DNA of 57,506 nt from Aerococcaceae bacterium DSM 111176 (GTDB taxonomy: Bacteria > Bacillota > Bacilli > Lactobacillales > Aerococcaceae): contig JACBXN010000003.1 of assembly GCA_015863215.1 (NCBI GenBank), forward strand, positions 1-57,506, read 5' to 3'. The notes below the pieces were generated by a model. That model was given only the letters and a program-made list of their open reading frames with translations, ran no database searches and was not told the DNA's origin. Shown here one piece after another: positions 36,686 through 45,366 of the stretch (its first letter is position 1; each line of letters opens with the position of its first letter). Made by a program: the position numbers and the translations under genes.

Positions 36686-37311
36686 ATTTTCGGGCCTCCT
36701 GGACTATTTTGAATATAATGATTTAAAATCGATGTTTTAGATACTTTTCCGATAATGCGGTATGATTCGTCGTTTTCAACCACGGGAAGTGAGTCAATTT
36801 CGTGCCGTTGAAGTAAACGAGCGGCAGTCAACACTGTAGTATCCGGATTTACAACAATGATATTCGGCATGCGGGTCATAACTAAGGCGATCGGCGTGGT
36901 TTCTGTGTGTGTCCCGTTGATGAGAAAGCGTAAGATATCTTTACGTGACGCGATGCCAATCAGTTTTTCGTCTTTATCGACGATATATAATGTACCTGAA
37001 TCATACATAAATAAATTCGTCACACCATCTTGAATCGAAATATCTTGTTTGACAATGAGTGGGGCGGACATCAAATCTTCCACCTTGGCTCCAAATAATT
37101 CCTCGCCCATCAATGGATCAAAATTCAAACCAGAATAGATATAGCCGACTTTCGGGCGGGCTTCGAGTACGCCAATCATTGTTAAAACGGCCAAATCACT
37201 GCGCAATGTAGACTTGGATAAGTCCAATTGAGCAGCGATAAGGTCCGCGCTAATCGGTTCATTTTCTTGTACGATTGTGATGATTTCCTTTTGCCTAGCG
37301 GTTAAATTCAT
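36682..37311 (-). CDS. ccpN: CcpN-type transcriptional repressor
   Basis: 209 residues: N-terminal winged helix (LTARQKEIITIVQENEPISA..., 1-60) and two CBS domains (about 80-205) that likely bind adenine nucleotides. In Bacillus, CcpN represses gluconeogenic genes and is linked to ppsR (yqfL). Here it is co-transcribed with ppsR by a four-base overlap. Repeated palindromes near ppdK and in front of ccpN may be its operators. Start ATG with AGGTGAAG ribosome site. Confidence 0.9.
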   Translation of the reverse strand: MNLTARQKEIITIVQENEPISADLIAAQLDLSKSTLRSDLAVLTMIGVLEARPKVGYIYSGLNFDPLMGEELFGAKVEDLMSAPLIVKQDISIQDGVTNLFMYDSGTLYIVDKDEKLIGIASRKDILRFLINGTHTETTPIALVMTRMPNIIVVNPDTTVLTAARLLQRHEIDSLPVVENDESYRIIGKVSKTSILNHYIQNSPGGPKI

Positions 37312-37336
37312 TTAACTTCACCTATGTTCCTTAAGA

Positions 37337-37385
37337 ATGTGAGAAGTGTACTTTTATTGGGAAAAGTACACCCTATATCTCACAT
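37337..37385 (-). promoter_or_regulatory. nested hairpin in ppdK-ccpN interval
   Basis: Outer arms ATGTGAGA / TCTCACAT enclose GTGTACTTTT / AAAAGTACAC. There is no T-run, so it is not a clean terminator. It may attenuate or stabilise the mRNA between ppdK and ccpN. Confidence 0.6.
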
Positions 37386-37392
37386 AATAGCA

Positions 37393-37410
37393 TATAATAC
37401 GTCTTATTTC
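37393..37410. promoter_or_regulatory. CcpN-like operator upstream of ccpN
   Basis: TATAATACGTCTTATTTC resembles sites near the ppdK promoter (TATAATACGCTTTATTTA at 40105). It lies about 80 bp before the ccpN start and next to the ppdK stop. Autoregulation is inferred. Confidence 0.5.
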
Positions 37411-37411
37411 T

Positions 37412-40030
37412 CTATTGAGCTAACTTAATTGTGCTTTGAGCAACGGCTAATTTCGCCCCAGGTACTCTAAATGGTGAACAAGAAACGTAGTCTAAACCAA
37501 CTTGATTAAAGAATTCGACTGATTTAGGGTCACCACCCAGTTCCCCACAAACGCCTAATTTCAAGTCTGGCTTGACATTACGGCCATTTACAGCGCCCAA
37601 TTTCACTAATGAACCAACCCCATCAAGGTCAATCGTTTGGAATGGATCATTCTCTAAAATTCCTTGACTACTGTAGTCATGAATGAAATTATTCGCGTCA
37701 TCTCTTGAGAAGCCAAAGACCATTTGCGTTAAGTCATTTGTACCAAAACTGAAGAAGTCAGAGTGCCCAGCAATCTCTTCAGCAGTTACACAGGCACGCG
37801 GTGTTTCAATCATTGTCCCAATAGTGTAATCAACGGCCGAACCAGTTGTGACAAAAATTTCATCAATATGGTCGATGATAATCTGACGTAACGTCTCTAA
37901 TTCCTTAGCAGTACTCACCAACGGAATCATAATTTCCGGTGTGACATTGATGCCATCTTCTTTAACGCGTAAAGCTGCACGAATAATCGCTTCCGCTTGC
38001 ATTAAGTATAATTCTGGGTAAGTAATCGCTAAACGACAACCACGGTGACCAAGCATTGGGTTTGTTTCTTGTAAATCTTTGACACGCGCCGTCAACTCAT
38101 CCACAGAAATACCTAATTGTTTACTCACCACTTCAATTTCATGATCGTCATGCGGTAAGAATTCGTGTAAAGGCGGATCTAACAAGCGAACCACAACCGG
38201 TAAGTCTCCTGTTAATCCGAATATCCCTTCGAAATCCGTTTGTTGATGCGGTAAGATATTTTGAATCGCTTGAGCACGCGTACCTGGATTATTCGCTAAA
38301 ATGAAACGACGAATTTCAATTAAACGTTCAGGGGCAAAGAACATATGCTCCGTACGAACTAAACCAATCCCAGCGGCACCAAAATTAAGTCCTGTTTGGA
38401 TATCACTTAAAGTTTCCGCGTTCATACGTACTTTCATACGCGCGACTTCATCCGCCCAAGTCATGACTGTTTCAAATGTTTCGTCCGTTGCGGTAGGAAC
38501 TGTCTCAAGTGCGCCTAGGAAAATTTGACCGAGTGTACCGTCAACAGAAATAATATCTCCTTCATGAATTGTTCCACCGGCATAATTCACCGTTTTCGTA
38601 TCGTAATTAATATCTAAATCAACCACACCAGCCACACAACAACGTCCCATCCCACGCGCCACAACCGCTGCATGGGAAGTCATCCCACCGGTACTTGTCA
38701 CAATCGCTTGACTGACAGCCATTCCTTCAATATCTTCCGGCGACGTTTCCATACGCACTAAAATCACCGCTTCGCCTTCATTCGCTTTTTCTGTTGCGGT
38801 TTCTGCATCGAAGTAAACGCGTCCTGTGGCAGCACCGGGGCTGGCAGGTAAACCTTTACTTGAAACTAATTGCGCAGTAAGTAATGCTTCTTCTTTAAAA
38901 GAAGGGTGCAACAGTTGGTCAATTGATTTCGGATCTAACATTAATAAGGCTTGTTCCTTATTAATTAAACCTTCTTCCACTAAATCAACCGCAATCTTAA
39001 ACGCCGCTTTGGCTGTTCGTTTCCCATTACGCGTTTGTAAGATGAAGAGTTTGCCATTTTCAATCGTGAATTCAATGTCTTGCATGTCTTGGTAATGTGT
39101 CTCTAAAGTTTCCGTAATCTCAGTAAATTGGGCGTACACTTCAGGCATTTGTTCCTCTAACAACGCAATTGGGTTCGGTGTACGAATCCCAGCCACAACG
39201 TCTTCACCTTGAGCATTCAATAAATACTCGCCGTAAACACGTTTTTCACCAGTTGACGCATCTCGTGTGAAGGCAACCCCAGTCCCACTGTTTTCCCCAG
39301 AATTACCAAATACCATTTCTTGTACATTAACCGCAGTTCCCAAATCATCCGCAATTTCATTTAATTGACGGTAGAAAATGGCTCGCGGGTTATTCCAAGA
39401 ATCAAACACCGCACGAACGGCCTCAAATAGTTGATCCACTGGGTCTTGCGGGAATTCATGGTCAAATTCTTGGTAAATAGCTTTATATTCTGCAATTAAT
39501 TCTTGTAAATCATCCGCTTGAAGTTCGCTATCATATTGGTAACCCTTGCTATTACGGGCGTTATCTAATGCGCGCGCAAATTTATGGGCCGGAATTTCAT
39601 ACACAACTTCCCCAAACATTTGCAATAAGCGTCGGTAACTATCGTAGGCAAAGTTAGGTTTACCGGTGTTATTCGCCAACATTTCGACACTCTCGTCATT
39701 TAATCCCAAGTTTAAAATCGTGTCCATCATCCCTGGCATTGAAATTGCCGCACCACTTCGCACTGAAACGAGTAGTAAATTCTCCGCGTTGAACGCTTTA
39801 CCCGTTTGTTCTTCCAGTATACGCAATGCTTCCAGCACGTCTTCTTTCAATACTTCGACCGTATTTTCCGGATCAGCCAAATATTCCATACATGTTTCTG
39901 TCGTAATCGTAAATCCGTTCGGTACCGGCAAGCCCAAGTTGACCATTTCCGATAAATTGGCACCTTTTCCACCTAACAACGCTTTCATTTCTTTGTTACC
40001 TTCATTGAAGTTATAAACCCGTTTTGTCAT
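37412..40030 (-). CDS. ppdK: pyruvate, phosphate dikinase
   Basis: Interconverts pyruvate + ATP + Pi with PEP + AMP + PPi. 872 residues, full length: N-terminal ATP-grasp (GGKGANLSEM at 20-29, SVRSGAAISMPGMMDT), phospho-His domain TGGMTSHAAVVARG with H453 and the PpsR target T451, and the C-terminal TIM barrel with FFSFGTNDLTQM and the catalytic Cys in GVCGELGGDP. The start follows AAAGGCGGAGA. Neighbouring ccpN-ppsR provide transcriptional and post-translational control. Confidence 0.97.
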   Translation of the reverse strand: MTKRVYNFNEGNKEMKALLGGKGANLSEMVNLGLPVPNGFTITTETCMEYLADPENTVEVLKEDVLEALRILEEQTGKAFNAENLLLVSVRSGAAISMPGMMDTILNLGLNDESVEMLANNTGKPNFAYDSYRRLLQMFGEVVYEIPAHKFARALDNARNSKGYQYDSELQADDLQELIAEYKAIYQEFDHEFPQDPVDQLFEAVRAVFDSWNNPRAIFYRQLNEIADDLGTAVNVQEMVFGNSGENSGTGVAFTRDASTGEKRVYGEYLLNAQGEDVVAGIRTPNPIALLEEQMPEVYAQFTEITETLETHYQDMQDIEFTIENGKLFILQTRNGKRTAKAAFKIAVDLVEEGLINKEQALLMLDPKSIDQLLHPSFKEEALLTAQLVSSKGLPASPGAATGRVYFDAETATEKANEGEAVILVRMETSPEDIEGMAVSQAIVTSTGGMTSHAAVVARGMGRCCVAGVVDLDINYDTKTVNYAGGTIHEGDIISVDGTLGQIFLGALETVPTATDETFETVMTWADEVARMKVRMNAETLSDIQTGLNFGAAGIGLVRTEHMFFAPERLIEIRRFILANNPGTRAQAIQNILPHQQTDFEGIFGLTGDLPVVVRLLDPPLHEFLPHDDHEIEVVSKQLGISVDELTARVKDLQETNPMLGHRGCRLAITYPELYLMQAEAIIRAALRVKEDGINVTPEIMIPLVSTAKELETLRQIIIDHIDEIFVTTGSAVDYTIGTMIETPRACVTAEEIAGHSDFFSFGTNDLTQMVFGFSRDDANNFIHDYSSQGILENDPFQTIDLDGVGSLVKLGAVNGRNVKPDLKLGVCGELGGDPKSVEFFNQVGLDYVSCSPFRVPGAKLAVAQSTIKLAQ

Positions 40031-40054
40031 TTCAATTCTCCGCCTTTCAATTAT

Positions 40055-40331
40055 TAAGCCGTATTTAATTATTAATAATACACGTTATTTAAATTAATGC
40101 AACATATAATACGCTTTATTTAAGGTGTGGTGCGGGGTATATAACAGTTGATAAATGAAATAGAACAGCATTAACATCACTATTAACCGTTTTCAATGAA
40201 AAGTCTGTCGCAGTGGTGGTATAGAATATTTTTTCTAAATAATGCGTATTATTTGGCGAGAGGGGAATTATTTTGATTAAATAGTACGTATTATTCGATT
40301 TTGTGGCGAAAATAATTTAAAATACGTCTAT
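40055..40331. promoter_or_regulatory. ppdK promoter with repeated AAATAATRCGTATTATTT operators
   Basis: Minus-strand promoter TTGCAT (40102-40097), 16-bp spacer, TATTAT (40080-40075). Related palindromes occur at 40074-40092 (TAATACACGTTATTTAA, over the -10), 40105-40122 (just beyond the -35), 40237-40254 (AAATAATGCGTATTATTT), 40279-40296 (AAATAGTACGTATTATTC), and a weaker one at 40318-40330. CcpN is the natural candidate, but the published Bacillus CcpN site is different from what I see, so this is an inference from proximity and repetition. Confidence 0.6.
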
Positions 40332-40381
40332 GAAATGTTATGGAATTTCTTAAAATCAGCAGCAATTATACAGTGCGTTGT

Positions 40382-40410
40382 TTGCGAAAAATCGATATAA
40401 AGTGTATAAT
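40382..40410 (+). promoter_or_regulatory. ireB operon promoter
   Basis: TTGCGA (40382-40387), 17-bp spacer, TATAAT (40405-40410). With the ppdK promoter region it accounts for the 468-bp divergent gap. Confidence 0.8.
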
Positions 40411-40498
40411 TGAGTGACTTTAAAACTCGGTTATTGTATACTGAATTTGTGTGCTGCAATAGCCAGTGGTGAATAAAAAAGAGAGGATCGATATCACT

Positions 40499-40753
40499 AT
40501 GAAATCATTAGATGAAACGATTTTATTTCACGTGGATGACATTAATCGTAAATCAGTACGTGAAACATTAGAAATTGTCTATAATGCCCTCGAAGAAAAA
40601 GGTTATAATCCAATTAATCAAATAGTTGGTTACTTATTATCTGGGGATCCTGCATATATTCCGCGTCACAATGATGCGCGTAACTTAATTAGACGTTATG
40701 AGCGTGACGAAATTATTGAGGACTTAGTTGAGTACTATTTGACAATTAAATAA
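40499..40753 (+). CDS. ireB: IreB family regulatory phosphoprotein (UPF0297)
   Basis: 84 residues: [53 protein letters not shown]. In Enterococcus, IreB is phosphorylated by the PASTA kinase IreK at Thr near the N-terminus (the DET motif here, T6) and modulates cephalosporin resistance. The open frame begins at a GTG (40466), but the family starts with MKSLDET and the ATG at 40499 fits. First gene of the conserved ireB-ruvX-yrzB operon. Confidence 0.93.
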   Translation: MKSLDETILFHVDDINRKSVRETLEIVYNALEEKGYNPINQIVGYLLSGDPAYIPRHNDARNLIRRYERDEIIEDLVEYYLTIK

Positions 40754-40754
40754 T

Positions 40755-41189
40755 ATGGCAAATTATCAACGAATTATGGGACTCGATGTTGGAAGTGTGA
40801 CGGTAGGGGTTGCTGTCAGCGATTTACTTGGCTGGACAGCTCAACCCATTGAAACAATACGTATCAATGAAGACCAGGGAGACTTTGGTTTTGATCGTTT
40901 GTCTCAATTAATTAAAGAAAATGGCGTTAAAACGGTTGTAATCGGTTTGCCAAAAAATATGAATAATTCCATTGGGCCACGTGCGGAAGCATCGATGGCA
41001 TTTGGCGACCGCCTACTAAAGGTAATGCCAGAATTAGAAATAGTGTATCAAGATGAACGCTTATCAACATCACAAGCTGAAAAAATGCTTATCTCGGGAG
41101 ATGTATCCCGTGCTAAACGTAAAAAGGTCATTGATAAAGTTGCAGCAGTAATCATTTTACAAAACTATTTAGACTCACAATCAATTTAA
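40755..41189 (+). CDS. ruvX: Holliday junction resolvase-like RuvX
   Basis: 144 residues, YqgF/RNase H fold. [15 protein letters not shown] (D11) and DERLST are the catalytic landmarks; [17 protein letters not shown] is typical. In other bacteria YqgF processes the 16S rRNA 5' end; junction-resolving activity is reported in mycobacteria. Starts one base after the ireB stop, so it is probably translationally coupled. Confidence 0.94.
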   Translation: MANYQRIMGLDVGSVTVGVAVSDLLGWTAQPIETIRINEDQGDFGFDRLSQLIKENGVKTVVIGLPKNMNNSIGPRAEASMAFGDRLLKVMPELEIVYQDERLSTSQAEKMLISGDVSRAKRKKVIDKVAAVIILQNYLDSQSI

Positions 41190-41207
41190 TTTACAAAGGA
41201 GTTTACT

Positions 41208-41516
41208 ATGACAGATAAACACGAACACAATCATGATGAAGAATCATATATCACTTTAGTTGATGAAGAGGGAAATGAAGCCTTACATCAAATCTTATTT
41301 ACATTCGAATCAGACGACTTTGGAAAGAAATATGTTATTTTATTCCCAGTAAGTGCTGAGGATGAAGACGAAGACGAAAATGTCGAATTACAAGCATACT
41401 CATATGAAGAGTCAAACGACGAAATGTCTGGTGCTTTACATCCAATCGAAACAGAAGAAGAATGGGATATGGTTGAAGAGGTTTTAGGAACTTTTATCCA
41501 AGACGAAAATATGTAA
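41208..41516 (+). CDS. yrzB: DUF1292 family protein YrzB
   Basis: 102 residues, strongly acidic. YITLVDEEGNEALHQILFTFES and YVILFPVSAEDEDEDENVELQAYSYEE match the DUF1292 family. Function unknown; the ireB-ruvX-yrzB linkage is conserved across Bacilli. Ribosome site AAAGGAG. Confidence 0.92.
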   Translation: MTDKHEHNHDEESYITLVDEEGNEALHQILFTFESDDFGKKYVILFPVSAEDEDEDENVELQAYSYEESNDEMSGALHPIETEEEWDMVEEVLGTFIQDENM

Positions 41517-41521
41517 AATAA

Positions 41522-41553
41522 CACACTGCCACTTTGTGGGAGTGTGATTTTTA
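41522..41553 (+). terminator. terminator after yrzB
   Basis: CACACT-g-CCAC-ttt-GTGG-g-AGTGTG hairpin followed by ATTTTTAT. Confidence 0.85.
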
Positions 41554-41648
41554 TAGGTGAAACTCACATTGTTTTGTAACGTATTCGTTACCTATCTGAG
41601 AGAATTTTCTGGTAAGATGGCAGGAACAATGTAGGATAAGGAGTTTAT

Positions 41649-42887
41649 ATGAGTGATAATAAATGGCAAGAATTACGAGAAATAGCTAAAAAAGAAGAAA
41701 CAAAAGATGCCAAACTCCATTTATGGACCAATCGTATTGTTCGCTATATTTTACTGGCGATCGTACTCATTGTTGTAGTAATTGGGGTGTCTGGCTATTT
41801 TTATGTTCAAAATGGCTTAGGCCCAGTGGACGAATCCAACCAAGAAACGGTTGAAGTAACCATTCCTGTCGGCAGTAACGCCTCAGATATCGCAGGGATT
41901 TTAAGTGATGCTGGTGTTGTAAATAATGCGCAATTGTTTGATTATTATTTAAAATTTAACAATAATGATGAATTACAAGCCGGACATTATGAATTTAATC
42001 GTAGTATGGGCGCGGAAGAAATTCTAGGAACGATCCAAGAGGGTGGGGAACCTATCTTTGTGGATGCGGATACGACGATTACTGTTATTGAAGGTATGCA
42101 AATTGAAGAGATTGCGGCCATTGTCGGTGAAAACACAGCGATCACGGCGGAAGAATTTATTGATGTGGTAAATGATGAAGATTTCATTGCAGATTTACAA
42201 ACACAATTCCCATCGATGTTAGCTGGTTTAACTGAAATCGAAGGCTTAAACTACACATTAGAGGGATACCTATTCCCAGCTACTTATGATTACTTCGCGG
42301 GAATGACTGCGCAAGAATTAATCACACAGATGATCGGAGCGACTAATAATGTTTACCAATCTCTCCTCGCAGATTTGGAATACACTTACTTGGATTTCCA
42401 CCAAGTATTAACGCTCGCTTCAGTGGTTGAACGTGAAGCGGTAACCCAAGAAGACCGTCAATTAGTGTCGGGTGTCTTCTATAACCGTATCGAAGTGGGA
42501 ATGCCGCTGCAGAGTGATATTACCGTGCTTTACGCATTGGGTGAGCATAAGGAATTTGTGACTTATTCTGATTTAGAAGTGGATTCGCCGTACAATACGT
42601 ATATGTATGATGGCTTGCCGCCTGGTCCGATTAATAGTCCGAGTTTAATGTCGATTGAATCGGTTATTTACCCTGAGTGGAATAATTTCTATTACTTCGT
42701 TGCAGATTTAGATACGGGTGATGTTTATTATTCTTCAACAATTGAGGAACATGATGCTTTAGTTGAAGAATATGTGAATGCGCGTCAAGAATCAATTGAA
42801 AATGAGGAAAATTCTTCGACAAATGAGGAAATGAATAACACAAGCGAAGAAGAAAGTGTTATAATAGAAGAATCAGTAACAGAATAA
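41649..42887 (+). CDS. mltG: endolytic murein transglycosylase MltG
   Basis: Cuts nascent peptidoglycan strands to terminate their elongation. 412 residues: cytoplasmic N-terminus, one membrane helix (about 32-53), a LysM-like subdomain (about 68-130), and the YceG catalytic region with YLFPATY at 207-213, catalytic E261 in LASVVEREA and FYNRIEVGMPLQSD. The C-terminal 30 residues are Asn/Ser/Glu-rich and disordered-looking. Start ATG after AAGGAG. Confidence 0.95.
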   Translation: MSDNKWQELREIAKKEETKDAKLHLWTNRIVRYILLAIVLIVVVIGVSGYFYVQNGLGPVDESNQETVEVTIPVGSNASDIAGILSDAGVVNNAQLFDYYLKFNNNDELQAGHYEFNRSMGAEEILGTIQEGGEPIFVDADTTITVIEGMQIEEIAAIVGENTAITAEEFIDVVNDEDFIADLQTQFPSMLAGLTEIEGLNYTLEGYLFPATYDYFAGMTAQELITQMIGATNNVYQSLLADLEYTYLDFHQVLTLASVVEREAVTQEDRQLVSGVFYNRIEVGMPLQSDITVLYALGEHKEFVTYSDLEVDSPYNTYMYDGLPPGPINSPSLMSIESVIYPEWNNFYYFVADLDTGDVYYSSTIEEHDALVEEYVNARQESIENEENSSTNEEMNNTSEEESVIIEESVTE

Positions 42888-42909
42888 ATATAAATTCCAT
42901 TAAAATTAA

Positions 42910-42950
42910 GATGAGTGAGTTCAGTAATTGTTGAACTCACTCATCTATTT
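42910..42950 (+). terminator. hairpin/terminator between mltG and udk
   Basis: A perfect 14-bp stem GATGAGTGAGTTCA / TGAACTCACTCATC, but followed only by TATTTA, so it may be leaky or a processing/stability hairpin in a mltG-udk-greA transcript. Confidence 0.6.
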
Positions 42951-42976
42951 ACGGTTAATTATAGGAGGAGAAGGCC

Positions 42977-43609
42977 ATGCCACAACCGATAGTAATAGGT
43001 GTTACAGGTGGGTCAGGTAGTGGGAAGACGAGTGTCAGCGAGCAAATTGTGAAAAATTTCTCAGGACTTTCAGTGATGTTATTACAACAAGATTCTTATT
43101 ATAAGGATCAATCGTCATTAACATTTGAGGAACGTTTAAACACAAATTATGACCATCCTTTAGCCTTTGACAATGACTTGTTCATTGAACATTTGAAACA
43201 ATTGATTAATGGTGACGGTATTGATATACCGCAATATAATTTTGCTGAACATACAAGATCCACTCGAACCATTCGTCAAGAACCACGAGATGTCATCATT
43301 GTAGAGGGTATCTTGATTTTAGACGATAAGCGATTACGTAATTTGATGGACATTAAAATTTATGTCGATACCGACGATGATATTCGTTTATCACGCCGTA
43401 TTTTACGTGACATTAATGAACGTGGCCGTTCGGTCGATTCAGTCATTAGTCAATATATTGAAGTGGTTAAACCGATGCATCACCAATTCATCGAACCAAC
43501 CAAACGTTATGCTGATGTGATTATCCCCGAAGGTGGATATAATCAAGTTGCAATTGACTTAATAACGACAAAAATTGCATCCATTTTAAACAATAAACAA
43601 AATAATTAA
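42977..43609 (+). CDS. udk: uridine kinase
   Basis: Pyrimidine salvage: phosphorylates uridine and cytidine. 210 residues; Walker A GGSGSGKT at 11-18, [28 protein letters not shown] and [13 protein letters not shown] are all family landmarks. AGGAGGAGAAGG ribosome site. mltG-udk-greA is a frequent Lactobacillales order. Confidence 0.96.
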   Translation: MPQPIVIGVTGGSGSGKTSVSEQIVKNFSGLSVMLLQQDSYYKDQSSLTFEERLNTNYDHPLAFDNDLFIEHLKQLINGDGIDIPQYNFAEHTRSTRTIRQEPRDVIIVEGILILDDKRLRNLMDIKIYVDTDDDIRLSRRILRDINERGRSVDSVISQYIEVVKPMHHQFIEPTKRYADVIIPEGGYNQVAIDLITTKIASILNNKQNN

Positions 43610-43636
43610 TAGAATAGATTTAGGAGAATTTAAAGA

Positions 43637-44212
43637 ATGAATGATCAAAAGACATATCCAATGACTGCCCAAGGTAAGGCTAAGTTAGAGGCAGAATTAG
43701 AAGATTTAAAAGTTAATAAGCGTAAAGAAATTATTGAGCGTATTAAAGTGGCTCGTAGTTTCGGGGACTTGTCAGAGAACTCTGAGTATGAGTCTGCCCG
43801 TGATGAGCAAGCGATGTTAGAAGGTCGTATTGCGACTATGGAGAACCAAATTCGTTTTGCTGAAATCATCGACGATAAAGATGTTGCTGCTGATGAAGTA
43901 ACTTTAGGTAGAAAAGTGACTTTCGTTGAGTTGCCTGATGGGGACGAAGAGAGTTATACAATTGTTGGTTCTGCGGAAGCGGATCCGATGGACTTTAAGA
44001 TCTCAAACGATTCGCCGATTGCCAAAGCGATTCTTGGTAAAAAGATTGGTGATCAGGTTTCGATTGAGTCGCCTGGTGGGGCTTATGAGGTTGAGATTGT
44101 TAAAGTTGAAAATGCTGGGGATGGAGTGTTTGGTTTGGGATGGTTGGAATTTGCCTTGGACCTTTGGTCTGCAAATTATGTTGTTCGTAGTTTCTTGTTG
44201 GTTTTGTTTTAG
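43637..44212 (+). CDS. greA: transcription elongation factor GreA with C-terminal extension
   Basis: Rescues backtracked RNA polymerase by stimulating transcript cleavage. Normal GreA is about 157-160 residues; this one is 191. Residues 1-75 form the coiled coil with the acidic tip [15 protein letters not shown], and 85-160 the FKBP-like domain ending [11 protein letters not shown]. The last ~31 residues ([18 protein letters not shown]..., ending [10 protein letters not shown]) are hydrophobic and look like read-through of a lost stop codon into former intergenic DNA. No terminator is visible after it. Confidence 0.9.
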   Translation: MNDQKTYPMTAQGKAKLEAELEDLKVNKRKEIIERIKVARSFGDLSENSEYESARDEQAMLEGRIATMENQIRFAEIIDDKDVAADEVTLGRKVTFVELPDGDEESYTIVGSAEADPMDFKISNDSPIAKAILGKKIGDQVSIESPGGAYEVEIVKVENAGDGVFGLGWLEFALDLWSANYVVRSFLLVLF

Positions 44213-44254
44213 TTGTAAAACTTTGTGGATCGTGGAGAGTTTTTTATAGCGGAG

Positions 44255-44273
44255 GGAGTCGCGGGGCGACTCC
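44255..44273. repeat. modular dispersed element, copy 4 (module A only)
   Basis: GGAGTCGC-ggg-GCGACTCC, a solo A palindrome just after greA. Modules B and C are absent. Confidence 0.75.
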
Positions 44274-44381
44274 TTTGATTGTTTTTGTATCTAATTAGAT
44301 AGCACTATAAAGCATTTTTTAGCTGTATGGGTTGAGTTTTCATAGCTGATATTATTATGGTTTTGTTTATTTGCTGACCTG

Positions 44382-44600
44382 GTTATAAGAACAGAAAATC
44401 AGTAACAAAATCAGTGTTTAGAGAGTCCGAATTGTTATAAAAATAGTGTCTCAGTAACAAATCTAGAGACTAGACAGCCTGTAATGTTATAAAAGCAGGG
44501 GTTCTGTAACAATATCCACGTCTAACCAGCTCCTATTGTTATAAAACCAGTGCCTCCATAACAAAACCAGCCTCTAAACAACTCCAAATGTTATAACAAT
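44382..44600. repeat. inverted-repeat array 5 (52-bp period)
   Basis: GTTATAA recurs at 44382, 44434, 44486, 44538 and 44590, exactly 52 bp apart. Four complete hairpins have the form TTGTTA-N17-TAACAA; the 23-bp linkers are weakly conserved. The fifth copy is truncated. No coding potential is seen. Confidence 0.92.
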
Positions 44601-44659
44601 ATTTGTATCCAAAAATTTGTAATCGAACTCATCCAGTTTCTAAAATCAACCATAACCCC

Positions 44660-44740
44660 AATACCAACTATGGATAAAATAGAAAGAGTCGCCAGGCGAC
44701 TCGACTACTAGAATAAAAGTCAATTTCATCAGAAATTGAC
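44660..44740 (+). repeat. modular dispersed element, copy 5 (A-C, B missing)
   Basis: Module A GAGTCGCC-a-GGCGACTC (44686-44702) and module C GTCAATTTC-atca-GAAATTGAC (44719-44740) are only 16 bp apart; module B and one spacer have been lost. Preceded by the typical ACTATGGATAAAATAGAAAG flank. Confidence 0.8.
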
Positions 44741-44997
44741 CACCGCTTGAACCAATAGATCAATTATCCCACAACAAACAAAAATACCTCTAAAAACCCA
44801 CACTCCGCATTCCCGAACTAAGAATCGACTCACACAGAATTCAGAAGAAATTACAAACTAAAAAATTTGCGAGCCAAAGCTCCAAAGCAAATTCAAACCA
44901 ATTAAAATCAAGCATTGATCCCCAGCAATTCTCCGATTTCTCCCTTCGGGTTAAATATGAAGATTTTTACTACTAATCATAATATCTCTATTCACTA
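44741..44997. other. AT-rich spacer, no gene
   Basis: No reading frame or clear repeat. A short inverted repeat AATTTGC / GCAAATT (about 44867-44893) and CTCCGATT at about 44931 that could pair with AATCGGAG at 45003 are the only structures noticed. Confidence 0.5.
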
Positions 44998-45172
44998 AGC
45001 TAATCGGAGAGAAAGGGGCATTCATGTGCCGTGAAAAGGACAAACTAGCGTATTAGAAGTTGTTCGAACGAAGTGAGTTACAACTTCAATAGCTAGGCGA
45101 GTCTGGAGCATTCGAAGAATGCAGAAGACGGTCCCACAGCACGATGAATGCCCCTTTATCGTAGATTAGCGT
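44998..45172 (+). ncRNA. candidate structured RNA upstream of liaFSR
   Basis: About 175 nt fold into a branched structure: P1 GCTAATC / GATTAGC (44999-45005, 45164-45170); P2 GGGGCATTCAT..GTGC / GCAC..ATGAATGCCCC (45015-45032, 45137-45154), one of the longest stems in the window; P3 GGAC / GTCC; P4 CTAGC..GAAGTTGT / ACAACTTC..GCTAG (45044-45095); P5 GTCT-gga-GCATTC-gaa-GAATGC-aga-AGAC (45101-45129). P3 encloses P4 and P5. It matches neither RNase P, tmRNA nor SRP RNA as I know them. Transcription is not demonstrated; a mobile DNA element with terminal inverted repeats is an alternative. Strand is assumed from flanking genes. Confidence 0.6.
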
Positions 45173-45176
45173 TTCG

Positions 45177-45214
45177 TCCCCCACGGAGAAAATGCGGGCT
45201 GTATGCAGCAAATT
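45177..45214 (+). repeat. dispersed tail repeat, copy c
   Basis: CCCCCACGGAGAAAATGCGG then GCTGTAT-gca-GCAAATT. The same CCCACGG(A)GAAAAT ... GCTGTAT-NNN-GCAAAT tail occurs at 49743-49785 (minus) and 50110-50143 (plus). Confidence 0.75.
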
Positions 45215-45308
45215 CCAATACCACAATTGGATGCTCTTTTCTCAATGTTTTGCGTATTATTATAATGTTTTAAGAAATAATTATATCAAATACATATTAA
45301 TATAGTCA

Positions 45309-45337
45309 TGGCATTTTAGCGCTTTCTTCGGTAAAAT
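45309..45337 (+). promoter_or_regulatory. candidate liaFSR promoter
   Basis: TGGCAT (45309-45314), 17-bp spacer, TAAAAT (45332-45337), about 30 bp before liaF. A second possible -10 TATAAT lies at 45261-45266. Confidence 0.45.
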
Positions 45338-45366
45338 GTAGAAGAAGAATAAGAAAGGAGCGCGTT

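Noticed and set aside
44382-44600. CRISPR-like array
   Set aside because: Period is regular, but the conserved parts are 6-bp inverted arms with related linkers, not identical repeats separated by unique spacers, and there are no cas genes.
44998-45214. RNase P RNA, tmRNA, SRP RNA or 6S RNA
   Set aside because: The conserved cores of these RNAs as I know them (for example GAGGAAAGTCC for RNase P, GGGG-GATTC-type tmRNA start) are missing.
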